Assembly (NCBI GenBank): GCA_964448305.1
Contig: CAYUWB010000013.1
Coordinates: 1-31,840, forward strand
Origin: Thioglobus_C sp964448305
Lineage (GTDB): Bacteria > Pseudomonadota > Gammaproteobacteria > PS1 > Pseudothioglobaceae
Direction: 5' to 3'
Length of the DNA: 31,840 nucleotides
The notes below the pieces were generated by a model that ran no database searches, was not told the origin of the DNA, and worked only from the letters and a program-made list of their open reading frames with translations. Below, one piece after another: positions 5,839 through 13,319 of the stretch. Both the position numbers and the translations under genes were made by a program. The first letter of the stretch is position 1; each line of letters begins with the position of its first letter.

Positions 5839-6774
5839 TTATGTGTAAATTTTTTCAAAATTAAACAAAAACTCTTCTACCGATAGATAGTGATTACCGT
5901 CACAAGAAAAACTTAAACCCACCATGCCATTGATAATATTTAGGCTGCCGGTTTTTAAATACAAATTCTCATCCATAAAGCGCATTGTGTGAAAATGCGA
6001 CAACACTTGCTTAACCTGTTGTTGAGATACTTTGGCTGCTGACGGGTAAGATTTTTTTGGATACAAAAGACAAATATTAGGATTGATAATTTCATCCAAT
6101 ACATGGAGTCGATAATTATAAGGATCATCATAGGTCCAAATAGTTGCTCGAGATGAGGCATAGTGAAGCTTGATATGAAATACACCTAATTCACATAATA
6201 ATTCAGTGGCGATATTATGTACGATATCAATCGATTGATCCATTGCTGATTGCACTCTTTTTTGCTTAAATAAATTCGATCGAATCTCAGGATCGCCTTT
6301 GATTTGACGCAACCCACCAACATCCATCTTTTGCTCAAGCAATGGTAATTTTTCCAACTCTAAATCAAACACTAGCATGCCAATTAACGCATCATCGCGA
6401 CAAATAGCATGCACCGCACTAATACAAGGCTTGAGTGTTGTACTTGAGATATAAGCGTCTGACAAATAAAATGGCTTGCCCTGGTTGACAATATTAAAAA
6501 ATGGGCGTGCTGATAAATCCTGCCCTTGGAAATCATTCAAAATTTGATGTTTGTCAATATTTCCACTGAGCTGAATACCACTTTGATCAAGCACATAAGT
6601 TAAGTTTGCGTATTTGCACTTTTGCATATACTCATACAATAAACCATTAAGGTCATTTAGACTGCTGGTATTACTCATGCAATGCATGCATTTTTCAGCC
6701 AACTGATTAAAGCCATCTTCTAATTCGTGCTTTAAAAAATCTTTCTGATAGTCAATTAATGCTGAGATTTTCAT
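5839..6774 (-). CDS. PDC/Cache sensor-domain protein, function unknown
   Basis: The 311-residue protein has an N-terminal PDC (Cache-like) sensor domain at about 10-165. Visible marks are QLAEKCMHCM, LTYVLDQSGIQLS, GQDLSARPFF, FYLSDAYIS and IGMLVFDLELEKLP. These sensors usually bind small ligands and are often joined to GGDEF or kinase modules. Here no recognisable output domain follows: the C-terminal half (about 170-311) matches nothing I know. There is no signal peptide or membrane helix, so it is probably cytoplasmic. AGAGGA lies five bases before the ATG at 6774, which I prefer over the upstream TTG at 6789. It follows ligA by 33 bases and precedes the glnK promoter. Confidence 0.75.
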   Translation of the reverse strand: MKISALIDYQKDFLKHELEDGFNQLAEKCMHCMSNTSSLNDLNGLLYEYMQKCKYANLTYVLDQSGIQLSGNIDKHQILNDFQGQDLSARPFFNIVNQGKPFYLSDAYISSTTLKPCISAVHAICRDDALIGMLVFDLELEKLPLLEQKMDVGGLRQIKGDPEIRSNLFKQKRVQSAMDQSIDIVHNIATELLCELGVFHIKLHYASSRATIWTYDDPYNYRLHVLDEIINPNICLLYPKKSYPSAAKVSQQQVKQVLSHFHTMRFMDENLYLKTGSLNIINGMVGLSFSCDGNHYLSVEEFLFNFEKIYT

Positions 6775-6807
6775 TCTATCCTCTGGCAAGTGTTTTTTTA
6801 TAATTTG

Positions 6808-8706
6808 TCATTTAATCAACGCCATATAATTCACTTCGGTCAGTATTTCAACACCATTTTTTTTTGCACTTTCAATCTTCTTTTGTCCTACTTTTTCACC
6901 AACTACCAGGTAATCGGTTTTAGCGCTCACACTACTAACCACCTGTATGCCAATAGATTTAGCGTGCTTTTTCATTTCCTCTCTAGAGCCACTCATCTTG
7001 CCTGTAAAGATAATTTTTTTGCCACTAAGACTATGAGTAAAGTCTGCCAAATCTTTTTGTAATGGCGTTAATTCTAAATTAAAACGATATTGGCTTAATA
7101 AATCAAACTCTAACTTAATTGAGCTAAGCCCAGAAACAATCATTTGAGCCGTTAATTCTGCAAAGCCATCAATGGCTGATATCTGCTCTAGATTTAAGTC
7201 AAATATTTCATTTATTGGATAAGACTTAAGTAAGTTCTCACAATTTCCCATGCCCATCCTAACAACACCAAAGGCGGCCAAAAAACGCCAGTCTTCAATC
7301 TGTTCACTGCTTGAACGCTTAAGTTGGTTTACTAAATTAACGCTGGTTTTTTCACCAAATCCCATTGCGCTTAAATCATTGGCATTTAACGCATAAATCT
7401 GCGAAGTCTGACGAATACCCTGCTCATAAAGTTTTTCAATAGTAGCAATACCAAAGCCGTCATTATTGGCCAATATTTTGAAAAAATACTCCATTTTTCC
7501 AATCACCTGGGCTGGACAATTAACATGATTTAAACACATTAAAAAATCAGATTCCCACGTTAGGGGCTCACCACAACTAGGGCACTGGTCAGGGATTTGA
7601 ACAGGTGCTGGTTTTAATACTTTGTTGATTTTAGGAATGACCAAACCAGACCGAGTGAGTTCAATCACACTGCCTGCGCCCAATCCTTGCTCTTTGACTA
7701 AACCATAATGATGTCCCGTTGCTCGGACAATCGTCGCACCACTGAGCAACGTTGGCTCTAATTCAGCCACAGGTGTAATCTTACCGGTACGCCCTACTTG
7801 AGGCGTGACTGACAACACCTTAACTTGGGCTTTGTCTTTGTTTTCTTTAAAAGCAATTTGCCAACGATGGAATTTTCGATTGGCACCCATTTGTGCTTTT
7901 AAATCCTCATTAATGACTTCAAAAACCACGCCATCTACATCAAAGTCAACTATAGCAAGCATGTCATTCACAATTTGAGAAAATTGATTTTTCAATTTAT
8001 TAATATCGCCATTCCAAGTAGGTAGCTGGACAAATGGCACAAACAATGCCGCCTTGTCTTTAATCGCCTGATTAGCCTTTTCGTCTAGCTCTTTTTCTTT
8101 AATTAAACTGGCTTGGAAATTCCTCGGATATTCAAAATCTTGTGATAAGTGCGCTTCAAAATAACTTTTTTTAACCACAATTTCGCCTGCGCCTTGACCG
8201 CGCTCAGAGCCATTATAAACCTGCAATCCTCGATCAAATACACGAGTAATATCACTGCCTTTTTTACCATCTCCTCGCGTATATAAACGTTCGCCATCAT
8301 CAAACCCAGCAAAGCCGTCTAATTTAGGAGTGACTTTTATTTGAATCAAAGAAAAATCTAAATCAATTTCAACAGCTGATTTTTCTAGTCGCTCTATCCA
8401 CTTGTTGATTTCTTCCCAAGAATAAGCCTTATCAGTAGAAAGCATTATCTCTGGTAATAAGACTTTTTCTTCAGAAAATCCTTGACCTTCTGGTTCTATT
8501 GATTGAAATAAAGCGTGCTTTGGTAGTCTCTGTTTTAATGCAGGCAAATAAGTGAAATCATAATCTTGATCACTAATAATTGGATTGCCTGATCGATAGG
8601 CAAAGTTAGCGGTTTGACAAAAGTCTGACAAATCATCATCTGACAAATCATCCAACAATATCTCTTGCTGAATGATTTGGTTAATAGTTAATGATGACAA
8701 TGCCAT
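6808..8706 (-). CDS. ligA: NAD-dependent DNA ligase, divergent LigA
   Basis: The 632-residue protein has the LigA architecture: an NMN-binding Ia-like region (about 35-55, GNPIISDQDYD), a nucleotidyltransferase core with adenylated Lys128 in PKLDG, an OB fold (QVGRTGKITPVAELEP), a four-Cys zinc finger (CPSCG...C...C), helix-hairpin-helix repeats and a C-terminal BRCT domain (about 555-632). It joins nicks in DNA using NAD+. Several usually invariant positions differ: the Glu two residues before the active Lys is Thr126, and the NPRNAAAGSLRQLD block is replaced by a sequence starting YPRNFQ. It is shorter than typical LigA (about 670). It could be the housekeeping ligase or a second, specialised copy. 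It follows bamC by 7 bases. Confidence 0.85.
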   Translation of the reverse strand: MALSSLTINQIIQQEILLDDLSDDDLSDFCQTANFAYRSGNPIISDQDYDFTYLPALKQRLPKHALFQSIEPEGQGFSEEKVLLPEIMLSTDKAYSWEEINKWIERLEKSAVEIDLDFSLIQIKVTPKLDGFAGFDDGERLYTRGDGKKGSDITRVFDRGLQVYNGSERGQGAGEIVVKKSYFEAHLSQDFEYPRNFQASLIKEKELDEKANQAIKDKAALFVPFVQLPTWNGDINKLKNQFSQIVNDMLAIVDFDVDGVVFEVINEDLKAQMGANRKFHRWQIAFKENKDKAQVKVLSVTPQVGRTGKITPVAELEPTLLSGATIVRATGHHYGLVKEQGLGAGSVIELTRSGLVIPKINKVLKPAPVQIPDQCPSCGEPLTWESDFLMCLNHVNCPAQVIGKMEYFFKILANNDGFGIATIEKLYEQGIRQTSQIYALNANDLSAMGFGEKTSVNLVNQLKRSSSEQIEDWRFLAAFGVVRMGMGNCENLLKSYPINEIFDLNLEQISAIDGFAELTAQMIVSGLSSIKLEFDLLSQYRFNLELTPLQKDLADFTHSLSGKKIIFTGKMSGSREEMKKHAKSIGIQVVSSVSAKTDYLVVGEKVGQKKIESAKKNGVEILTEVNYMALIK

Positions 8707-8713
8707 TTAGGCT

Positions 8714-9850
8714 TTAGAACTGCTTAGCAATATTTCCTAAGAATTCATGACTAAAGTCAATGGTTGCTTGTTCGTTCTCTTCAGAGATATCGTTAAAATA
8801 CACTTCTGTTTCATTGTCTGACGTTTGTCTAACTAAGATCTGGAAAGATTTTTTAATCGCATCATCACCAAACATACGCGACCAAAGGCCTTGGTCTTCA
8901 GTTCTAGCAACATTGATATAGAAGCTACCCTCTTTAACATCTTTATCTTCAACATCAATATTTAACTGGTCTAATGCCCAACCCATGTTGTCCCAAGTGT
9001 CGTACTGATTGAGTGAGAAAGTTAATTTAGCATAACCATTAACGCCTTTAGACAAAGATACTGTTAATTTTTGTTCTTCTTTAGCTTGAATGATTTTTTC
9101 TCTTGCAACCGCATGATCACTACCCAAGAATGTCATTAGACGATATAGCATTTCTGTTTCTAAAGCTTGATCTTTAGGGCGAGATTGCCAAATAGTATTT
9201 TCATCATCACTGCCCGCTTTAGTCAGCACTTCTTCCATGGAAGTTAAAGACAAGTAAACTTCAGATTTATCGCCATTGTTTGTAGGCTCAATACGGATAC
9301 GATATTTATCCACAATTGGCAATGCATACCTTGCTGCAAGCGCTTTCTTCAACATAGAGCGAATAACGCCTAAAGACTGGTCAGGAATCTCAGGATGGTT
9401 CTCTAAGAAGTCTGTTTCCATTAAACCAATTTTTTTATTGGTTTTTTTAATCGCAAAACCATGTGATTTAAAGAAACTTTTAGATAGATTCCAAACTGCA
9501 TCAGGTTTTTTATCAACCAATAACCAGCGACGATTGCCTGCTTTTTTAACCTCAATACTCGATGGTGTTCTTAAAATACTGGATGCTTCTTTAATGGCAT
9601 TATCTTTATCAGAAAAACTAATGGTATCCTCTTGAACATTAGATACATATTCACTTAACTTAAATGCATTTTGAGAACTGGGCTTGGTTAAATCTGGTGG
9701 AATTTCTAACGAAGTCACTGTCTTGTTTGAATAATATTTAATATCTCTCTCACCAAGGCCGATTTGCTCATCTTCTTTATCGTCACCGCCCAGTGAAATA
9801 CAACCACCTAAAGACAATGCCAAGAAAAGTACGGATAATTTAGCTAACAT
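8714..9850 (-). CDS. bamC: Outer-membrane assembly lipoprotein BamC
   Basis: The 378-residue lipoprotein has a lipobox LSLGGC with the lipidated Cys at 17. An unstructured N-terminal stretch includes IPPDLTKPSSQNAF, the segment that binds BamD in this family, and two helix-grip domains follow. It is an accessory subunit of the BAM complex that inserts beta-barrel proteins into the outer membrane. It follows dapA with a one-base gap, and its ribosome site (GGGGG) lies inside the dapA end. The dapA-bamC pair is conserved in gammaproteobacteria. BamC is usually about 340-370 residues. Confidence 0.9.
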   Translation of the reverse strand: MLAKLSVLFLALSLGGCISLGGDDKEDEQIGLGERDIKYYSNKTVTSLEIPPDLTKPSSQNAFKLSEYVSNVQEDTISFSDKDNAIKEASSILRTPSSIEVKKAGNRRWLLVDKKPDAVWNLSKSFFKSHGFAIKKTNKKIGLMETDFLENHPEIPDQSLGVIRSMLKKALAARYALPIVDKYRIRIEPTNNGDKSEVYLSLTSMEEVLTKAGSDDENTIWQSRPKDQALETEMLYRLMTFLGSDHAVAREKIIQAKEEQKLTVSLSKGVNGYAKLTFSLNQYDTWDNMGWALDQLNIDVEDKDVKEGSFYINVARTEDQGLWSRMFGDDAIKKSFQILVRQTSDNETEVYFNDISEENEQATIDFSHEFLGNIAKQF

Positions 9851-9851
9851 T

Positions 9852-10742
9852 TTATATAACCCCCAATGATAATAAATCTTGCTCTAATACTGTTTGAGCT
9901 TGTTGTGATAATTTGGTGAGCGGCAAACGAATACCGTCTTCACATTTTTGCATTTTATACAATGCCCATTTAACTGGAATTGGATTGGATTCAATAAACA
10001 AATTTTGGTGCAGACCAGTTAATGTTGAATTAATCGTCTCTGCTGAATCTCGGTCGCCATCCATAGCAGCATTATAAGCATCTGAGACGACTTTAGGGGC
10101 AACATTTGCACTCACGGAAATACCGCCATGACCGCCCATTAAAATAAACTCAATCGCTGTGGCATCGTCACCACTATAAAGCAAAAAATCTTCCGGACAC
10201 GAACCAATAAGTGCTTTAGCCACTTCTAAATCGCCCGTTGCGTCTTTAATACCGATAATATTTTTAATAGCTGAAAGACGAACAGCTGTTTCTACTGATA
10301 AATCCACTGCTGTTCTGCCAGGTACATTGTACAAAATCTGATCAATATCTACTGCTTCAGCAATCGCTTTATAATGCTGGTAAAGTCCTTCTTGTGTTGG
10401 TTTGTTGTAATAGGGTGTTACCAATAGACAAGCATCTGCACCAATTTCTTTAGCGGCTTTAGTTAATGTAATTGCTTCAGTGGTTGAATTGGCGCCTGTG
10501 CCTGCAATGACTGGGATTCGACCTTTTGAAAATTCAATGGTTTTACGCATAACCTCAACATGCTCAGTATGATTAAGGGTTGCACTCTCACCGGTTGTAC
10601 CCATAGAAATAATGGCGTTAGTACCTTGGTCAATGTGAAATTCAACCAAAGACTCGAGCGCAGCAAAATCAACCGATCCGTCTTTAAACATCGGGGTAAT
10701 TAAAGCAACCATAGAGCCAGTTAAAGGGTGATTAATACGCAT
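9852..10742 (-). CDS. dapA: 4-hydroxy-tetrahydrodipicolinate synthase
   Basis: The 296-residue TIM-barrel aldolase condenses pyruvate with aspartate semialdehyde, the first committed step to lysine and diaminopimelate. The Schiff-base Lys166 lies in IGIKDATGD, the catalytic Tyr138 in LYNVPGRT, and the Thr pair in MGTTGESATL. I use the ATG at 10742; an adjacent upstream TTG is less likely. It heads the dapA-bamC-ligA-PDC run on the minus strand. dapE, a later enzyme of the same pathway, is at 13320-14444 in a different transcription unit. Confidence 0.95.
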   Translation of the reverse strand: MRINHPLTGSMVALITPMFKDGSVDFAALESLVEFHIDQGTNAIISMGTTGESATLNHTEHVEVMRKTIEFSKGRIPVIAGTGANSTTEAITLTKAAKEIGADACLLVTPYYNKPTQEGLYQHYKAIAEAVDIDQILYNVPGRTAVDLSVETAVRLSAIKNIIGIKDATGDLEVAKALIGSCPEDFLLYSGDDATAIEFILMGGHGGISVSANVAPKVVSDAYNAAMDGDRDSAETINSTLTGLHQNLFIESNPIPVKWALYKMQKCEDGIRLPLTKLSQQAQTVLEQDLLSLGVI

Positions 10743-10771
10743 CAAATTAAATATTATTAGTAATGATTAGA

Positions 10772-10777
10772 ATTATA
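10772..10777 (-). promoter_or_regulatory. Possible -10 element for dapA
   Basis: A TATAAT on the minus strand lies 30 bases before the dapA ATG and downstream of the amtB terminator. No convincing -35 is seen, so this is only a candidate. Confidence 0.3.
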
Positions 10778-10800
10778 TACGAAACCTATTTTTTAGGCAT

Positions 10801-10838
10801 AAAAAAACCCGCTAAAAACAAAGCCTTTAGCGGGTTTT
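10801..10838. terminator. Intrinsic terminator after amtB (first copy)
   Basis: A 13-base perfect stem (AAAACCCGCTAAA with TTTAGCGGGTTTT) encloses nine bases. On the minus strand it is followed by a T-run and ends the glnK-amtB message 18 bases after the amtB stop. On the plus strand it also has Ts after the stem. Confidence 0.9.
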
Positions 10839-10856
10839 AATTAAGCTAGATTTATC

Positions 10857-12140
10857 TTACAAATCGTAACCTTTTTCTTCGTGAGAGATAATGTCTAAGC
10901 CTTGCTGCTCTTCTTCTGCGCTCACCCTTAATCCGGTAATCATGTCAACTACTTTAAGAATAATGTAGGTTGCTACGGCTGTATAAACAGCTGTTGCCAC
11001 AACACCTGTGAATTGAATTTGCAATTGATCAGCGATTACAATTGCTTCACGATCCCAACCACCTTGACCAGAAAAAATACCCAACTCTTTAGAAGCAAAT
11101 ACACCGACCATTAACGTTCCTAGGATACCGCCAACACCATGCACTGGGAAGACATCTAATGAATCATCAATATTTAACTTTTGTTTGATAATAATCACTG
11201 CATTGAAACAAATGATACCAGCTGAAATTCCAATCACTAATGCACCTGCGGGGCCGACAAAGCCAGAAGCCGGTGTAATTGTACCTAAACCTGCAATAAG
11301 ACCAGTAACTGCACCTAAGGCTGTTGGCTTACCATACTTAATCCACTCGTAGAACATCCAAGTCATCGCACCTGCAGCTGCTGAAATATGTGTTACTAAA
11401 ATAGCCATTGCTGCATCACCGCCGGCTGCTAATGCAGAACCACCGTTAAAGCCGAACCAGCCAACCCATAGCATGGCTGCACCGGTAATGGTCATGGTCA
11501 TATTGTGTGGTGGCATTGGTTTTGATGGAAATCCTTTTCTAGGTCCTAACACAATTGCCGCCACCAAAGCCGCAACACCGGCTGTAATATGAACAACGGT
11601 ACCACCTGCATAATCAAGCACATTGCCTAACCAGCCACCACCCCATACCCAGTGGGTGATTGGCGCATAAACAACTAACAGCCATATTGCACTAAACAAT
11701 AGCACTGCTGAGAATTTCATGCGCTCAGCAAAACCACCAACAATTAGTGCCGGGGTAATGATAGCAAATGTCATTTGGAACATGGCAAATAAAGATTCTG
11801 GAATTGTGCCATTGACTGCACCCATACTAACTTGTGATAACATTACATTCGAAAAGTCACCGAAGTAAGGGTTGTCGCCTGAGAAGGCAATCGAATAACC
11901 AACTACGAACCATAAGATGCTCATAATGCCGGCAATCGCAAAACACTGCATTAACACGGATAAGATATTCTTGGTGCGAACTAAACCACCATAAAATAAA
12001 GCCAAACCTGGCAGAGTCATAAATAACACCAACGCTGTTGATGTTAAGATCCACGCAGTGTCACCACTGTCTATTTTTGCCGCCTCTTCCGCAAGCGCTG
12101 TCATTGGCATTAAAGCCAATAATGTTAATAATTTTTTCAT
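10857..12140 (-). CDS. amtB: Ammonium transporter (Amt family), paralogue with signal peptide
   Basis: The 427-residue channel begins with a signal peptide (MKKLLTLLALMPMTALAEEA), as in E. coli AmtB. It has about 11 membrane helices. The pore histidines are at about H184 (GGTVVHITAG) and H334 (VFPVHGVGGILG); ITHWVWGGGWL and LWVGWFGFNGGSAL are family blocks. It conducts ammonium into the cytoplasm and is gated by PII. Its sequence differs clearly from the Amt at 3996-5216, so the two glnK-amtB pairs are not a fresh tandem copy. It lies 11 bases downstream of its glnK and ends before a strong terminator. Confidence 0.95.
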   Translation of the reverse strand: MKKLLTLLALMPMTALAEEAAKIDSGDTAWILTSTALVLFMTLPGLALFYGGLVRTKNILSVLMQCFAIAGIMSILWFVVGYSIAFSGDNPYFGDFSNVMLSQVSMGAVNGTIPESLFAMFQMTFAIITPALIVGGFAERMKFSAVLLFSAIWLLVVYAPITHWVWGGGWLGNVLDYAGGTVVHITAGVAALVAAIVLGPRKGFPSKPMPPHNMTMTITGAAMLWVGWFGFNGGSALAAGGDAAMAILVTHISAAAGAMTWMFYEWIKYGKPTALGAVTGLIAGLGTITPASGFVGPAGALVIGISAGIICFNAVIIIKQKLNIDDSLDVFPVHGVGGILGTLMVGVFASKELGIFSGQGGWDREAIVIADQLQIQFTGVVATAVYTAVATYIILKVVDMITGLRVSAEEEQQGLDIISHEEKGYDL

Positions 12141-12151
12141 TTTTTTACTCC

Positions 12152-12490
12152 TTAAAGTGCGTCTTGATCAGTTTCGCCGGTGCGAATACGAACCACTTTT
12201 TCTAGATTGGTGACAAAAATTTTGCCATCACCCACTTTGCCAGAATTGGCAATACTGGTAATCACTTCAATCACGCCATCTAACTGAGCGGCGGATATTG
12301 CAATTTCTAGTTTGACTTTAGGTAAAAAATCAATTTGATACTCTGCGCCACGATACATTTCTGTGTGGCCTTTTTGACGACCAAAGCCCTTGACTTCGGT
12401 GACGGTAATACCGGTAACACCGGCATCTGATAAAGCTTCTCTCACATCATCTAATTGATGCGGTCGAAGAATTGCTGTTACAAACTTCAT
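12152..12490 (-). CDS. glnK: PII nitrogen-signal protein (GlnK type), second copy
   Basis: The 112-residue PII has T-loop GFGRQKGHTEMYRGAEY with Tyr51 conserved for uridylylation, and the C-terminal VGDGKIFVTNLEKVVRIRTG signature. It senses ATP, ADP and 2-oxoglutarate and should gate the Amt encoded 11 bases downstream. It is shorter by three residues than the PII at 5226-5573, the loss lying in the loop before GDGKIF. The ribosome site is AGGGAGAG just before the ATG. Upstream is a leader with hairpins like those of the other glnK. Confidence 0.95.
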   Translation of the reverse strand: MKFVTAILRPHQLDDVREALSDAGVTGITVTEVKGFGRQKGHTEMYRGAEYQIDFLPKVKLEIAISAAQLDGVIEVITSIANSGKVGDGKIFVTNLEKVVRIRTGETDQDAL

Positions 12491-12523
12491 ATATCTCTCC
12501 CTTAATTAAGTTTTCATTAACTT

Positions 12524-12552
12524 AAAAATAAAACGCCATCGTGGCAACTTAT
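12524..12552 (-). terminator. Weak terminator-like hairpin in the leader of the second glnK
   Basis: On the minus strand ATAAGTTGCCA pairs with TGGCGTTTTAT around a three-base loop, with one T-T mismatch and two wobble pairs, followed by Ts. It lies between the tandem hexaloop hairpins and the glnK ribosome site. It is weaker than the one at 5599-5650. Confidence 0.5.
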
Positions 12553-12553
12553 A

Positions 12554-12598
12554 AAGCAGCAATGCTTGTTTCTATTTTTTGCGCCGTTACAAAAAATA
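12554..12598 (-). promoter_or_regulatory. Candidate ANTAR-responsive tandem hairpins in the leader of the second glnK
   Basis: On the minus strand the first hairpin (12573-12598) pairs TATTTTTTGT with GCAAAAAATA around loop AACGGC; the pair closing the loop is a wobble. The second (12554-12567) pairs AAGC with GCTT around loop ATTGCT. Both loops again have A1 and G4. The first hairpin would begin almost at the predicted transcription start. Unlike the other glnK leader, the second hairpin abuts the terminator stem (one base between) rather than overlapping it, so mutual exclusion is not shown by the sequence alone. Confidence 0.55.
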
Positions 12599-12607
12599 AT
12601 TATCCTT

Positions 12608-12635
12608 ATTATAGAAATTTTTAACAAAAAAGCAA
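12608..12635 (-). promoter_or_regulatory. Probable promoter for glnK-amtB (second copy)
   Basis: On the minus strand TTGCTT (12630-12635) and a perfect TATAAT (12608-12613) are 16 bases apart, the same spacing as at the other glnK. The promoter sits against the trmD stop codon. Initiation near 12601 places the first leader hairpin at the very 5' end of the message. Confidence 0.55.
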
Positions 12636-12636
12636 A

Positions 12637-13314
12637 TTATTGATTTTTCAACAAATCTTTACGTTTTTTTTGGGTGTTTTTAATACTTTGATCTTGTCGC
12701 CAAGCATCGATATTTGCCTGATGACCACTAAGCAAAACGACAGGTACTGATTGACCATCAATCTCTTCTGGGCGTGTGTAATGCGGATAATCCAACAAAC
12801 CCTTTGAAAATGAATCATTTAAAGAATCTTGATTACCTAACACACCTGGAATGTGTCGACTCACGCTATCAATTAATACCATTGCAGCAAGCTCCCCCCC
12901 ACTAATCACATAATCACCAATGGATATTTCCATATCAATATCGTGCTCAATTACGCGCTCATCCACACCTTCGTAGCGACCACACAATAAGGCGAGCGAG
13001 TCTAACTCTGATAGCTCTTTGGCCAAGTTATGAGTTAATCTTTCACCTTGTGGCGACAAGTAAATAACTTTTGTTTTAGGATGATTTTGCTTGATTTTAT
13101 TAATACAATCACGTATTGGTTTGACTTGCATCACCATGCCTGCGCCACCACCATACGGCGAATCGTCAATATTGCAATGCTTATTGTCACTAAAATCTCT
13201 AAGTTGCCAGGTATTAATCGACAATAATGATTTTTTAATGCCGCGCGCAATCACACCTTCGTCTTTAATCGCCGAAAACATTTCAGGGAATAAGGTGATA
13301 ACATCAAAACGCAT
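12637..13314 (-). CDS. trmD: tRNA (guanine-N1)-methyltransferase
   Basis: The 225-residue SPOUT-family enzyme methylates G37 next to the anticodon using S-adenosylmethionine, which prevents frameshifting. Motifs include FDVITLFPEMF at the N-terminus, SPYGGGAGMVMQVKPI, LLCGRYEGVDERV and the trefoil-knot segment IGDYVISGGELAAMVLID. The C-terminal domain is a little short compared with E. coli (255 residues). It is last in the serB-ccmF-ccmI-dapE-trmD run, five bases after dapE, and is not in the usual rpsP-rimM-trmD-rplS operon. Confidence 0.95.
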   Translation of the reverse strand: MRFDVITLFPEMFSAIKDEGVIARGIKKSLLSINTWQLRDFSDNKHCNIDDSPYGGGAGMVMQVKPIRDCINKIKQNHPKTKVIYLSPQGERLTHNLAKELSELDSLALLCGRYEGVDERVIEHDIDMEISIGDYVISGGELAAMVLIDSVSRHIPGVLGNQDSLNDSFSKGLLDYPHYTRPEEIDGQSVPVVLLSGHQANIDAWRQDQSIKNTQKKRKDLLKNQ

Positions 13315-13319
13315 GGGTG

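Noticed and set aside
12500..12636. Sigma-54 promoter upstream of glnK
   Set aside because: I looked for TGGCAC-N5-TTGC type GG/GC spacing in both glnK leaders and found none that fits; the sigma-70-like elements are better.
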